Position numbers and translations under genes: made by a program. Of a stretch of DNA of 64,000 nt, positions 1-8,931 are shown piece after piece (the stretch's first letter is position 1; the number at the start of each line of letters is the position of its first letter). The notes under the pieces were generated by a model that was not told the DNA's origin, searched no databases, and saw only the letters and a list, made by a program, of their open reading frames with translations. The stretch is taken from NCBI RefSeq assembly GCF_000025965.1, contig NC_006823.1, positions 1 through 64,000 of the forward strand, read 5' to 3'. This stretch comes from Aromatoleum aromaticum EbN1. GTDB lineage: Bacteria > Pseudomonadota > Gammaproteobacteria > Burkholderiales > Rhodocyclaceae.

Positions 1-12
1 CACCATCACCCA

Positions 13-579
13 GGGTTGAAGTGCCTTGCGGCAAGAGCTCACGATCTCGACGAGGTGTTCCCCGCGCATCGCGGGGGTTGAAGCGTCAGGTCTGCAACAA
101 AGATCAACCCTACTCGGTGTTCCCCGCGCATCGCGGGGGTTGAAGGGCTGCGAGGATGGCAGCAACCCGCATTTCAGTGTGTTCCCCGCGCATCGCGGGG
201 GTTGAAGTGTCTTTTTTGGGTCTTGCTGTTTGCGCGGCTGGTGTTCCCCGCGCATCGCGGGGGTTGAAGGGCCGACGTTCGGTCAAGAGGCTGGACCCGT
301 CCGTGTTCCCCGCGCATCGCGGGGGTTGAAGCAAGTAACGACACGCCCACCAGTCGCGCCCCCGGTGTTCCCCGCGCATCGCGGGGGTTGAAGAATGCCC
401 TCTTGCGTCTCACGACGTTCGAGGCCGTGTTCCCCGCGCATCGCGGGGGTTGAAGGATCACACGCCGCTCGATTGGATCGTCATCTGCGTGTTCCCCGCG
501 CATCGCGGGGGTTGAAGGGTGGAACGAGCCTTCTCCATGCCCCCTCCGGCGTGTTCCCCGCGCATCGCGGGGGTTGAAG
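13..579 (+). CRISPR. CRISPR array, left segment (type I-E-like)
   Basis: Nine full 29-nt repeats start at 55, 117, 179, 241, 303, 365, 427, 489 and 551, after a partial repeat end (GGGTTGAAG, 13-21). The repeat begins GTGTTCCCCGCGC, ends GCGGGGGTTGAAG and contains the CCCCGCGC/GCGGGG stem typical of type I-E. Spacers are 33 nt (22-54, 84-116, 146-178, 208-240, 270-302, 332-364, 394-426, 456-488, 518-550). In type I-E orientation the leader lies to the left, outside the window. No cas gene is visible. The partial first repeat may be a rearranged junction. Confidence 0.97.
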
Positions 580-718
580 TGACCCAGTGTTGCCGGCTGC
601 CAGAATCCGCACAAATCCGGTGTCGTTAAACGGCGGCGTCGAGCGGGCGCCGCCGGCGCGGTAAGCGTCACGAGGGCCGCGCGCGTCGGCCCTCGTTGTG
701 CTGGGGGGCGGGGCTCGA

Positions 719-931
719 TCAGAACGACGGATCGTCGAACGGCAGCTCGGCCTGCGTGAGGCGGTCCTGGCGGTAGTGCTCGAACAGGGCGAGCTCGTAG
801 TGCGCCCAGATGCGCTCGCGCAGATCGTCGAGCAGCTCGATCACGGCCCGGGCCTGCTCGGGCGTCCAGTCGGCGTCGATGAGCAGGTCCAGGCCGCGCA
901 GCAGCCCGGACGGCGGGTGGTCGGTCTTCAT
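719..931 (-). CDS. Small protein downstream of istB in the IS21 element
   Basis: This 70-residue acidic protein starts with an ATG overlapping the istB stop by four bases (ATGA), so it is translationally coupled. It contains a TPEQARAVIELLDDL helix region. Small ORFs in this position occur in some IS21-family elements; I cannot assign a function. It ends about 130 bp before the IS end. Confidence 0.6.
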   Translation of the reverse strand: MKTDHPPSGLLRGLDLLIDADWTPEQARAVIELLDDLRERIWAHYELALFEHYRQDRLTQAELPFDDPSF

Positions 932-1686
932 GCGGGACTCCGTGCGGATTTGCGTTTGCGGGCGTTGGTGGCGGCGCGCTCCTGGGCTTCCTTGTGGCGC
1001 CAGGACGGGCCCTTGAGGGCGATGATCTCGGCGTGATGGACCAGGCGGTCGATGAGCGCGACCACGCAGGCGGCGTTGGGGAACACCTCGGACCATTCGG
1101 CAAAGGACTTGTTGGTGGTGATGAGGGTGCTCTTTTTCTCGTGGCGACGGCTGATGAGCTCGAAGAGCAGATCGGCGTGGCGGTTCGAGTAGGAGAGGTA
1201 GCCGACCTCGTCGATCACCAGGAGCGTGGGGCTGGCGTAGTGGCGCAGGCGGCGGCGCAGCGCGGAGTCGGAGTCGAGCGCGGCGAGCTCGCCCAGGAGT
1301 TGGCCGGCGGTGGTGAAGAGCACGGTGTGCCCGCGCAGCACCGCCTGGTGGGCGATGTTCTGCGCGATGGTGGTCTTCCCGAGCCCGGAGGGGCCGACCA
1401 GCAAGGCGTTGGTGGCGGTCTCGAGGAAGCCGAGCGTCATCAGCTCTGCGATGGCGGCCTGGTCGCACTGCTCGGGCCAGCGCCAGTCGAAGTCGGCCAG
1501 CGGCTTGAAGCGGCCGATGTGCGCGCAGCGCAGCCGGCGCTCGAGTGAGCGTCGGGCGCGCTCGGTCTCCTCCCACTCGATGAGCGGGGCGATCCACGGG
1601 GCCTGGGCGCACTCGGCCCAGTGGCTCACCACGCCGTGCAGTTGCAGCGCGCGGGCGCGCGCGAGCAGCGGTTCAGGCGTCGTCAT
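928..1686 (-). CDS. istB: IS21-family helper ATPase IstB
   Basis: The 252-residue AAA+ protein assists the IstA transposase in target selection. A Walker A motif GPSGLGKTT lies near residue 98 and a Walker B segment LLVIDEVGYL near 155. The family is DnaC-like and oligomerises on DNA. It overlaps istA by 14 bp in the usual istA-istB order. It appears intact. Confidence 0.95.
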   Translation of the reverse strand: MTTPEPLLARARALQLHGVVSHWAECAQAPWIAPLIEWEETERARRSLERRLRCAHIGRFKPLADFDWRWPEQCDQAAIAELMTLGFLETATNALLVGPSGLGKTTIAQNIAHQAVLRGHTVLFTTAGQLLGELAALDSDSALRRRLRHYASPTLLVIDEVGYLSYSNRHADLLFELISRRHEKKSTLITTNKSFAEWSEVFPNAACVVALIDRLVHHAEIIALKGPSWRHKEAQERAATNARKRKSARSPA

Positions 1687-3163
1687 GGTCGTCCTCCAGC
1701 AGGCGGTCGTAGCCGGCCAAGGGGTGGGCGCGCACGGTGACGTCGCGCGTCTTCAGATGCGCGGGCAGCGGCACGCCCAGCGGCGGGGGCGCCTCGCGCC
1801 GGCGCTCGAGCGCCAGGCGCACCGCGTTGGGATGCGGCACGCCGCGCGCGAGCGCCTCGTCGACGGCGGCGCCCAGTTCGTCCGCGCCGTAGCGGTCGAG
1901 CAGGTCGGTGAGCGCGCGCGTGGTGCGCCCGAGCGGCTCGCCGCGCTCGGCGGCCTGGGCGAGCAGCGCCTGGCAGGTGGGCACGGCCGCCGTCAGGCGG
2001 TCGGTGGCGCGGTGCGCACTGGCCGCGTGCTTGTGTGCGACGAGCGCCTCGAGGTGGGCGTCACACTCGATCTGCTGGCGGCGGTCGTAGCTGCGCGCAT
2101 GGGTGGCGATCACGTTCTCGCCGTCGAGGATGCGCACCCGCAGCGGGTCGGCGAGCACGGTGAGGGTGCGCCGTACATGGGTGTGGGGGATCGAGTAGTC
2201 GTTCAGGTCGAAGCGCACGTACGGGGTCTTGCCCGCCGACACCGCGCGCAGCTCGTCGGTCGGAAACGGTGTCTCGGGCCGCGCGAGCAGGCGCTCGCGC
2301 TCGGCCGCGAAGGCCTCGGCCACCGTCATCGAGGCGTCCTCGGGGCAGCGCCGCGCGCCGGCGGCGCCCTCGCACCAGGCCTGGGCCTGCGCGTTCAGGT
2401 CGTCCAGATCGGCGAAGGCGCATCCGGCGAAGAAGGCCTCGCGCACGTAGCGGATCGCGCGCTCGACGCGCCCCTTCTCGTTGCCACGCGCCACCGCCAC
2501 CGGGCGCGGCTCGAAGCGGTAGTGGCCGGCGAGCGCGAGCAGGGTCGGGTGGAAGCGGATCGCGTTGCCGCAACGCTCGAGCACCGCGCTCTTCAGATTG
2601 TCGTAGAGGGCGATGCGCGGCACCGCGCCCCAGCACTCGAAGGCGCCGACGTGGCCGCGCAGGAAGTTCTCCATGCGCGCATCGAGGAAGAAGCGCAGAT
2701 AGATCTGGCGCGACCACGACAGCACCATCACGAAGGCCATCAGCGGACGGCGCGCGCGCCCGATCGTCAGGTGCCCGAAGTGCCCCCAGTCGACCTGGGC
2801 CTGCTCGCCGGGCAGGGTGCGTAGCCGCAGGTAGGCCTCGGCGCTCGGGCGCGGGCGGTGGCGGGCGATGAGGTGGCGGAAGTGATCGGGGCGCCCGGGG
2901 TAACCGCGTGCGCGCACCATGTCGTAGAGCCGCGCGGCCGTAAGGCGCGGAAACTGCGCGAGCGTCTCGTGGAGGAAGGGCAGATAGGGGTCGATCGCCG
3001 AGGCGCGCTGCACGGGGCCGTGCCGGGGCAGGCCGGCCTGGGCGAGCACGCGCGCGACGGTGTCGCGGTGCAGCCCGAGCTGCACGGCGATGGTGCCGAT
3101 GCGCCAGCGCTCGGCGTGGTAGTAGCGCAGGATCTGCGCTTCGTGTTCAGGGGACAGGGCCAT
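1673..3163 (-). CDS. istA: IS21-family transposase IstA
   Basis: This 496-residue DDE transposase has an N-terminal helix-turn-helix ([19 protein letters not shown]) followed by an RNase H-like core. Candidate catalytic residues lie in [17 protein letters not shown] and [12 protein letters not shown]. The start at 3163 ([10 protein letters not shown]) was chosen because residues upstream in the same frame do not look like transposase. It overlaps the Cys-rich ORF upstream and istB downstream. It appears full length. Confidence 0.93.
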   Translation of the reverse strand: MALSPEHEAQILRYYHAERWRIGTIAVQLGLHRDTVARVLAQAGLPRHGPVQRASAIDPYLPFLHETLAQFPRLTAARLYDMVRARGYPGRPDHFRHLIARHRPRPSAEAYLRLRTLPGEQAQVDWGHFGHLTIGRARRPLMAFVMVLSWSRQIYLRFFLDARMENFLRGHVGAFECWGAVPRIALYDNLKSAVLERCGNAIRFHPTLLALAGHYRFEPRPVAVARGNEKGRVERAIRYVREAFFAGCAFADLDDLNAQAQAWCEGAAGARRCPEDASMTVAEAFAAERERLLARPETPFPTDELRAVSAGKTPYVRFDLNDYSIPHTHVRRTLTVLADPLRVRILDGENVIATHARSYDRRQQIECDAHLEALVAHKHAASAHRATDRLTAAVPTCQALLAQAAERGEPLGRTTRALTDLLDRYGADELGAAVDEALARGVPHPNAVRLALERRREAPPPLGVPLPAHLKTRDVTVRAHPLAGYDRLLEDDHDDA

Positions 3164-3578
3164 GGCGGGGCGGACTCCGTTCGGATCGCGGACAGGGGCG
3201 CCGAACCGGGGAGTGCAGGAAGTCCTGACGCACGAACGGGGACAGCACACGGTGGCACAGGTGGCACTGCCCGCTCGCGGACGGTATGGACTCGGGCACG
3301 GTCGGCGCGGTCCTTACTTCAACAGGCGGGGCCGGGGGTGGAGAACCCTGATGCGTCACTTCCTGGCGTCGCGCGCGATAGCGGCGCTGGCGTTGCGCGT
3401 GCGCCAGGCGCCCCGCAAAGCTCGCCTGGTAGCGCGTGCCGGCTGCCCGCAGCGAGGCCGCGCGGGCACGCTGGGCGCAGCCGGCGGCGCAATAGCGCTG
3501 CCCCCGATCACAGTGGCTGCAGATCAGCACTGCCGCGCGGCACGCGGCACAGAGATAGCGTCGTCCGGTCGACTCCAT
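3147..3578 (-). CDS. Cys-rich protein upstream of istA
   Basis: The 143-residue protein has CxxC pairs (CAAC, CSHC) and further cysteines in its first 45 residues, suggesting a zinc-binding N-terminus. An Arg-rich segment (RQRRYRARRQ) and a VTHQGS motif follow. It overlaps the istA start by 17 bp, so it is part of the IS unit. Its function is unknown; binding the IS ends or regulating transposition would be guesses. Confidence 0.6.
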   Translation of the reverse strand: MESTGRRYLCAACRAAVLICSHCDRGQRYCAAGCAQRARAASLRAAGTRYQASFAGRLAHAQRQRRYRARRQEVTHQGSPPPAPPVEVRTAPTVPESIPSASGQCHLCHRVLSPFVRQDFLHSPVRRPCPRSERSPPRHGPVP

Positions 3579-3817
3579 GGGCCTTGAGGCCCGTGGGAGA
3601 CTCGACGCCAGCGCCCACTTCGTGAAAGACTACGGGCGCAACGACCGCGCAGCCTTGCGCGGGTGTGGGGCGCGACACTGGGGATGACTTGGCGGTTTGA
3701 GCCGGTGTCGCGCCTGCGTTGCCACAGGCCGAGCCCGATTGTGCGCGCATCGGCCACTCGGGTGCCAAACGCCCTCCCTCCCGATTGCACGAACACCCCG
3801 CCCGCCATCGGCGCGCT

Positions 3818-3872
3818 GGGGTCAGGGGCGTTTCCAGTCGCCCTACGGGCGCCTTCCAACGCCCCTGACCCC
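3818..3872. repeat. Perfect 15-bp inverted repeat inside the IS21 element
   Basis: GGGGTCAGGGGCGTT at 3818-3832 is the exact complement of 3858-3872, enclosing 25 nt. It lies between the IS end and the Cys-rich ORF, where it could protect against outside transcription or regulate the IS promoter; neither is shown. Confidence 0.75.
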
Positions 3873-4002
3873 ATCAAGCAAACGGCTGCTATCCGCTCAC
3901 CAGATCAAGGTCATGCTGTGCCGTGCCGACGGTGGACGCCGGATTTGTGCGGGAATCGACCGCCGTTAACAACCCAGAGCCTGGCAAAGGATCGGCGGCG
4001 CA

Positions 4003-4908
4003 GTGTTCCCCGCGCATCGCGGGGGTTGAAGGGTTATGATGATGTGTGTCGGCGCGACGGTGGCGTGTTCCCCGCGCATCGCGGGGGTTGAAGTGTGTCG
4101 CGTTTGCGGACGCGGTCCCCGTCGAGGTGTTCCCCGCGCATCGTATAAGCGGGGGTTGAAGCACTGACCCCCCGCGTTTCTCGGGTCGGCAGGCGTGTTC
4201 CCCGCGCATCGCGGGGGTTGAAGGAACGTGGTTCGAGTCGCATTGAGCAAGCTCTTGTGTTCCCCGCGCATCGCGGGGGTTGAAGGTTGTGCAGAACGCT
4301 ACGGCTACACGCATGACCGTGTTCCCCGCGCATCGCGGGGGTTGAAGTGAGCTGACCTAGTAGCGCTAGCACCTATTCGAAGTGTTCCCCGCGCATCGCG
4401 GGGGTTGAAGGTAGCTGAGGGGGTGAGTACACCGTCGATCTCGGTGTTCCCCGCGCATCGCGGGGGTTGAAGCGCGGAAGGGGTCGGAGTTGAACACCAT
4501 CGCGAGTGTTCCCCGCGCATCGCGGGGGTTGAAGTATGGGCTTCTATTGCGGCGCGTCGAGCGTCACTGTGTTCCCCGCGCATCGCGGGGGTTGAAGGGC
4601 CGCCGAGTTGGTCGGGTCGCTCCAGAAGCGGTGTTCCCCGCGCATCGCGGGGGTTGAAGGTCGCGTCCCAGCCCGTTACGTCACCAGCTCCTCGTGTTCC
4701 CCGCGCATCGCGGGGGTTGAAGGATCACACGCCGCTCGATTGGATCGTCATCTGCGTGTTCCCCGCGCATCGCGGGGGTTGAAGGATGTACAAACTCATC
4801 CAGGCGTCGGTCAAATTGTGTTCCCCGCACCTCGCGGGGTTGAAGGGACTTGCTGTAACTGCCCTCGAAGGCGAATGTTGTGTTCCCCGTATATCTCGGG
4901 GGTTAAAA
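4003..4908 (+). CRISPR. CRISPR array, right segment and degenerate trailer end
   Basis: Fifteen repeats start at 4003, 4065, 4127, 4195, 4257, 4319, 4382, 4444, 4506, 4569, 4631, 4694, 4756, 4818 and 4880, with 33-34-nt spacers. The repeat at 4127-4161 is 35 nt because six bases (TATAAG) sit in its loop. The last two repeats (4818-4845, 4880-4908) are degenerate, which marks the old, leader-distal end. This is the continuation of the array at 13-579, separated by the IS21 element. The spacer at 4723-4755 is identical to 456-488. Confidence 0.97.
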
Positions 4909-4982
4909 AAACCGCAGCCAACCTTGTGAGGTTGAGCTGCGGCCGAAACCGAGAGCCGTTCTGAAGCCGACTCTCAAACTAA

Positions 4983-6863
4983 CTACCACTGGATCACATC
5001 GGGATCGAACTTCGGCTTGGGTTTCGGACGAAAACGTGCCACGACCGCAGCAGCCTTTCGCTTGAACGACCGACCGCGCAAAACCAGAGGCGCCACCCGA
5101 TAACCCAGCCATGACAACCGCTGGAGCCACCGTGTCCTCGCCACCAGCTCACCGACCACCAAGTCATCGACAACCTGCTTGAGAACCGCCTGGTGGGCCT
5201 CGCACGCGGGACTGTTGCACGGCCCGTAGTGTTGGCGGATCACAGGCCTCGCAAGATCGTCGAGACTGATCTCTGCCGAACTCCACATCGAGGTGAGCTT
5301 CTCGCTCGATCTGAGACTGAGCAAGACGGTTTTCCCGTAGGACAGCGCCCCAGCGTACCCGCCGATGCAATGATGCAGATCTTCGCCCTCCTGGAAGCAT
5401 TCGGCTCGGGTCACCAGTTCCTTCACGGCAACGCCGTCATAAACTGACTGACGCAAACGGCGATGGATGAGTGGCTTGAGCATGTCTTCACGTGCCAGGC
5501 CAATCTGCTCGGTCAGGTACGCCTCAAGCCCATCGAACGGGTGGCCATAGACATCAGCCCTCGCCTCGATCAGCCCGTATACCCACTGGCCATGCTCGCT
5601 AGCGAGCTTTTGGACAACCTGCACCACCCCAACCTGCTCCGCAAGCGAATTCCTCATCTGCACTCTCGACATCAAGCCACGATGCCGGTCGCACACCGCC
5701 AGGAATCGATCCATCTCCTTCACCGAGACCTTTTCATGCGCCATCTCAATCACCGAAGAGGACGGATGCGCAGGCCAAATGTGAATGTGCCCCGTGATCG
5801 GCTCGAGCGAGACAGGATCGACCCGCAGCAACGCGGCTGCTCTTGCCTTAACTTCCGGCTTATGGGGCCGCAGAAACACCGCGGCGAGCCGAGCGTATTC
5901 GGCGACGTGGCGCCTTGACGCAAGCCGCAGAAAAGATTCATCTGGCAAGCGCTTGGGCTCAAGCGAGAACACCCCTCCCGACTGACCTTCCTCACAAAGC
6001 GAGAAATAGGGTGAAAGCGTCGACTCGTTGTCCCTCGCCTTTTGAGCGAGAAGCTTGCCGAAGCGCCGCTGGCCATAGAGCGTCCCCATCGCTGAACGAG
6101 GATCACTGGCACCCAATGTCGCAAGCGAAGCGATCATCTCGTCTTTCTGCCCTTTTCCCCGCTCGGTGTGCGCCTCCGCGACCTTGAGCCTCATGATCGC
6201 ACCAGCCAGCGTGCGAAAAACCCGGTCCTGATCGACATACACGTTCTCGAGCTCACCCAGCTTCTTGGCCAGACGAATCGCCGTGTGGGCTGGCGTGTGC
6301 GTGCTTTCGACCTCGATCTGCCGTGTCGCCAAAAACCGCTCGAACGCAGGCGTCCAAACCAGCTTCCGCTCGACAAGATCGATCCCAACCTGGACGCAAT
6401 TGAAATCGAAGGACCTAAGGATCGAGGCTGTCAGCTCAATCGGCTTGTTGCGAGCGTACTCGTCAATCTGAACCAGATTGAGCTTATCCATCCTGGACGA
6501 ACTCAACACCCTGTACCGCGGCACCACACGAGCATTGATCTGCTCGTAATCGACCTCGCCCACCACGTCGGCCATCTGGACGGTTTTAACCCGACTGCGG
6601 ACTTCCGTGCTCTCGAAATGATGACCAGCCGCAGGGGCAAAACAATCGACATCGTTGTAGACCCCTCCTCGTCCCCCGAAGAACAGGTCTTGGACAGCGC
6701 TGGACACTGCCTGCCCCGCGATACACCCCCCATCCCGATAGCCATCGTGCCTCGAGGCGATATGGAACAACTCCTCCACATCGACAAACTCTCCAAGCGC
6801 CGCCAGGATCGGCTCGACGCTCGCACCGGAGAGTGTTCTCCTTACAGCTTGAAGTTTCTTCAT
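4983..6863 (-). CDS. PcfJ-like protein
   Basis: The protein has 626 residues if started at 6863 (MKKLQAVRR). A PcfJ-type motif, HHCIGGYAG, lies near residue 497, followed by a region with small Cys motifs and a basic tail. PcfJ-like proteins are common on plasmids and phages; their biochemical role is not established. The open frame extends to 7004, but 6864-6922 is a complete copy of the repeated promoter/leader element with GGAG placed for the ATG at 6863, so the longer N-terminus is probably not translated. The gene ends beside the CRISPR trailer. Confidence 0.8.
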   Translation of the reverse strand: MKKLQAVRRTLSGASVEPILAALGEFVDVEELFHIASRHDGYRDGGCIAGQAVSSAVQDLFFGGRGGVYNDVDCFAPAAGHHFESTEVRSRVKTVQMADVVGEVDYEQINARVVPRYRVLSSSRMDKLNLVQIDEYARNKPIELTASILRSFDFNCVQVGIDLVERKLVWTPAFERFLATRQIEVESTHTPAHTAIRLAKKLGELENVYVDQDRVFRTLAGAIMRLKVAEAHTERGKGQKDEMIASLATLGASDPRSAMGTLYGQRRFGKLLAQKARDNESTLSPYFSLCEEGQSGGVFSLEPKRLPDESFLRLASRRHVAEYARLAAVFLRPHKPEVKARAAALLRVDPVSLEPITGHIHIWPAHPSSSVIEMAHEKVSVKEMDRFLAVCDRHRGLMSRVQMRNSLAEQVGVVQVVQKLASEHGQWVYGLIEARADVYGHPFDGLEAYLTEQIGLAREDMLKPLIHRRLRQSVYDGVAVKELVTRAECFQEGEDLHHCIGGYAGALSYGKTVLLSLRSSEKLTSMWSSAEISLDDLARPVIRQHYGPCNSPACEAHQAVLKQVVDDLVVGELVARTRWLQRLSWLGYRVAPLVLRGRSFKRKAAAVVARFRPKPKPKFDPDVIQW

Positions 6864-6922
6864 TTCGATCTCCATGTGAGGTTGGAACTGCACATAGGAG
6901 ATGTGCCCAGCCACCTCAGAAA
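6864..6922 (-). promoter_or_regulatory. Repeated promoter/RBS-hairpin element, copy 1
   Basis: TTTCT, 13 nt, ACATC; then arm CTCCTATGTG, loop starting CAGTTCCAACC, arm CACATGGAG containing the RBS. It drives the PcfJ-like gene and corrects its start. Confidence 0.85.
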
Positions 6923-7234
6923 AGCCTATCGAAACGAGAATTTCCGTCAAATCGAAGACCAAAAACAAAGCGACGCCCCAGAGAAGCTGACTCGGACCGG
7001 CCAAGAAACCTCCTTCCTCCTGCCCTGCCCATCAAAAAAAGGGCCGCCCTCCTTTCGCGCCTTGGGGGCACTTCAGGAGGGGCTGGATGCGATTCTTAGG
7101 CACTTCTGCTCCTGTGGTCGGACGCGGCCTTGCTCCGCGCCGAGGGGGCGCTTCGCAAGGGCAGGAAGTATTGCATTTGTGCGACCCATACCTGTTGCGC
7201 GCTGTGTGGCGCGCGCCAGAGCCGGAAGATTGCC
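6923..7234. other. Intergenic stretch without a convincing gene
   Basis: It lies between the PcfJ-like gene's promoter and the stop of the next gene. ORFs here are short and do not resemble proteins. A small hairpin (AGGGC/GCCCT, about 7036-7048) preceded by seven A on the plus strand could be a minus-strand terminator. Confidence 0.4.
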
Positions 7235-7690
7235 TTATTTGCCGGTTTTCCCATGGGATAAGCCCAAAAAGCTGTTTGGCAAAGGGGTGTTGCGGAGCTC
7301 GAGCGCACGGCGAGATTGCCTGCTTAGGTGAGGGATGCAATGACGGGTGAAAAGCGTTGCGTTACGGTAACGAGGGTGTAGCTGCGCCTCGGCACCACTG
7401 AGACCGACCGAGATGTGACAGCAAGAGGAGCACGCGTGCTTGCATCCGGCGTGGGATGAGATCGCGGCCGCGATCACATCCGCAAATCGTAAGATTCTCG
7501 CGAAGCGGCTCTTGAGCGAAGCGTTCTCGTTAGCGATCTGCAGGAGCTTGTCCTCGATCGTCAGAAAGTCTGGGTTGTCTTCCAGGATGCGCGAGAACGC
7601 ACGTTCGGCGATAGGCCCAACGGCTTTCTTCCTGTGCAGGTACTCCATCTTGCCGTGGAGCTGAACGGGCTGGTCGGTTGTGGACTCCAT
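7235..7690 (-). CDS. Putative cysteine-cluster (YkgJ-like) protein, possibly C-terminally altered
   Basis: This 151-residue protein starts at 7690 (MESTTDQPVQ), directly behind a repeated leader. Residues around 80-100 contain GCKHACSSCCHISVGLS, resembling the CxxxCxxCC cluster of YkgJ-type metal-binding proteins. After this motif the sequence becomes Arg-rich and loses family character, so the C-terminus may be truncated, frameshifted or fused to unrelated sequence. A CGTTACGGTAACG palindrome lies in this altered part (7360-7372). Confidence 0.6.
   Translation of the reverse strand: MESTTDQPVQLHGKMEYLHRKKAVGPIAERAFSRILEDNPDFLTIEDKLLQIANENASLKSRFARILRFADVIAAAISSHAGCKHACSSCCHISVGLSGAEAQLHPRYRNATLFTRHCIPHLSRQSRRALELRNTPLPNSFLGLSHGKTGK
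7360..7372. promoter_or_regulatory. CGTTACGGTAACG palindrome, site 1
   Basis: One of four 13-bp CGTTACSGTAACG palindromes in the window (others 19401, 22917, 43227). It is a candidate binding site for a dimeric plasmid protein; the protein is unknown. Confidence 0.45.
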
Positions 7691-7755
7691 GTCTGGATTC
7701 TCCTTGTGTGCGGGTTTGGACTGCAAGCAGGAGATGAGCAACAGCCCATGAGAAA
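7691..7755 (-). promoter_or_regulatory. Repeated promoter/RBS-hairpin element, copy 2
   Basis: TTTCT, 13 nt, TCATC; arm CTCCTGCTTG, loop CAGTCCAAACC, arm CACACAAGGAG. It drives the Cys-cluster gene at 7690. Confidence 0.85.
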
Positions 7756-7783
7756 ACCCCCGTGCCAGCAGGCGACGGGGGTT
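7753..7783 (-). terminator. Rho-independent terminator
   Basis: AACCCCCGT/ACGGGGGTT hairpin followed by U-rich RNA on the minus strand. It ends the 7796-8365 gene and abuts the next promoter. Confidence 0.85.
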
Positions 7784-7795
7784 AATGGGTAAGGA

Positions 7796-8365
7796 TCAGA
7801 GCAGGCAGTCGTCAGAAAGCTGCGACCTTCTGGCCACGCAAAGTTCGATCACGCGTTGGCAAGTTGCGACGTCGAAGGCGCCAAGGTGTGTTTCTTCGAC
7901 GCTCAGCCCTAGGGACTCAGCGAGCCAGGCGTAAGCCTTCCGCCGTGAAAGATCGCCTTTTTGCCAGAACGGGTCGAATGCTGCATGTGCGGCCCTGCGA
8001 GCGCGACGCGTCGGCTCATCGGCAAGCGTACCCTTTGGGCGCGTGCCGTTTCCCCAGCCGAGACCGGCCTTGTGCGTCCCAACATAGGCTTTGCAGTGAT
8101 CGCAAAGCCAGAAGTTGAGATCATGCAGGTCGGGGCGATGTGGGTAGATGACTTGGCCTGTCACCAGCATGGCACGCCGGCTGCAGTACGGGCAGGTCAC
8201 TGGCTGACGCTCCCAAGGCAAAAATTTAGCCTGTGGCTTGCTGTTCTTCGTTGCCTTCTTCTTGCTGTTTTGCTTCTGTTGAGCGGCGATCCGTTCTCGC
8301 ACACCCCGCTTCCACTTGGACGACTGATTGCATTTGGGGACAGGCTTCTTTTTCGTGCTGGTCAT
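7796..8365 (-). CDS. DUF3268-like zinc-finger protein
   Basis: The 189-residue protein has a Lys-rich N-terminus, then CPYCSRRAML and WLCDHCKAYVGTHK, two CxxC knuckles typical of a DUF3268-type zinc-ribbon domain. The later part (GTLADEPTRRARRAAHAAFDP, split here only for length) also fits that family. Such genes are found on phages and plasmids without known function. It has its own leader element and terminator. Confidence 0.75.
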   Translation of the reverse strand: MTSTKKKPVPKCNQSSKWKRGVRERIAAQQKQNSKKKATKNSKPQAKFLPWERQPVTCPYCSRRAMLVTGQVIYPHRPDLHDLNFWLCDHCKAYVGTHKAGLGWGNGTRPKGTLADEPTRRARRAAHAAFDPFWQKGDLSRRKAYAWLAESLGLSVEETHLGAFDVATCQRVIELCVARRSQLSDDCLL

Positions 8366-8423
8366 GGCACATCTCCTTGTTGGTTAGGACTGCACGGAGA
8401 GATGTGGCGAGGAGCATGTGAAC
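8366..8423 (-). promoter_or_regulatory. Repeated promoter/RBS-hairpin element, copy 3
   Basis: GTTCA, 13 nt, ACATC; CACATCTCTCC pairs with GGAGATGTG downstream of the loop CAGTCCTAACC. The RBS (AAGGAG) lies in the 3' arm of the gene at 8365. Confidence 0.85.
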
Positions 8424-8436
8424 TACCCAAAGGCCG

Positions 8437-8469
8437 AAAAAAAACGCCAGACCGGGCTGGCGTTTTTTG
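8437..8469 (-). terminator. Terminator, bidirectional appearance
   Basis: ACGCCAG/CTGGCGT hairpin with A-tract on one side and T-tract on the other. It ends the 8481-9233 operon. Confidence 0.85.
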
Positions 8470-8480
8470 GCTCGAACGTA

Positions 8481-8750
8481 TCAGGCGTTCAATGTTCGGA
8501 TGCGATGAGCAAGGATGTCTCCCAGATCATTCGGCTCCTTGCTTTCTTTAAGACAGATGGCGATACACCGCTCTCTCTCTGCACTCCTACCTTTGTTTCT
8601 TTCGACCTGATCAAGAAACGGCTTCAAGTCAGAACGAACGTGAATGCCCATGACGAGCTGCTGAAAATACATCTCGGCGCGGTTTTCAGATTGAGTGAGA
8701 GCTCTCTGAAGCCGGTTTATTTCCTCTTGAAGTTCAGCAGTGCTTGGCAT
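8481..8750 (-). CDS. Hypothetical protein (coiled-coil N-terminus)
   Basis: The 89-residue protein has a heptad-like N-terminus (LQEEINRLQRALTQSENR). Its start overlaps the stop of the 8734-8931 gene, so it is the third gene of a tightly coupled operon (9233 to 8481). No family is recognised. Confidence 0.65.
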   Translation of the reverse strand: MPSTAELQEEINRLQRALTQSENRAEMYFQQLVMGIHVRSDLKPFLDQVERNKGRSAERERCIAICLKESKEPNDLGDILAHRIRTLNA

Positions 8751-8931
8751 GAGGCATCTCCATTTTCGACGGAACCGTCAGGGCAGCAACATCAGCCTGA
8801 GCCTTGAGTAGGGCTTCGGTGAAGGTATCTGCCACGACCTTTCGAAAGCGCAGACTGTCAGGAGGTACATCGGCATCGGGCTGAACCCGTTGGCCAACCC
8901 TGTCACGCACATCAATGATCCAGGTTGTCAT
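8734..8931 (-). CDS. Hypothetical small protein
   Basis: The 65-residue protein starts MTTWIIDVRDRVGQ. Its ATG overlaps the preceding stop by four bases (ATGA), and its end overlaps the next gene. No recognised domain; the evidence for the gene is this coupling. Confidence 0.6.
   Translation of the reverse strand: MTTWIIDVRDRVGQRVQPDADVPPDSLRFRKVVADTFTEALLKAQADVAALTVPSKMEMPHAKHC

Larger units (their letters stand above)
588..3971 (-). mobile_element. IS21-family insertion sequence inside a CRISPR spacer
   Basis: The element is 3384 bp. It begins TGTTGCCGGC and ends GCCGTTAACA; the two ends share TGTT...CGGC and the 13-mer CCGCACAAATCCG. The direct repeat ACCCAG flanks it at 582-587 and 3972-3977. 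Removing the element and one ACCCAG rejoins TG, ACCCAG and 25 nt (3978-4002) into a 33-nt spacer, the array's standard length, so the boundaries are exact. It carries istA, istB and two accessory ORFs. Confidence 0.95.

Noticed and set aside
110-1103. ORFs with repeating LQPPRCAGNT/FNPRDARGT/STPAMRGEH peptides across both CRISPR segments
   Set aside because: They are translations of the CRISPR repeat with spacers between; no gene is indicated.
1310-2824. 504-codon plus-strand ORF opposite istA
   Set aside because: It is antisense to a well-supported transposase and has no domain or RBS.
6168-7331. 387-codon plus-strand ORF opposite the PcfJ-like gene
   Set aside because: Antisense to a gene with family motifs; composition is not protein-like.
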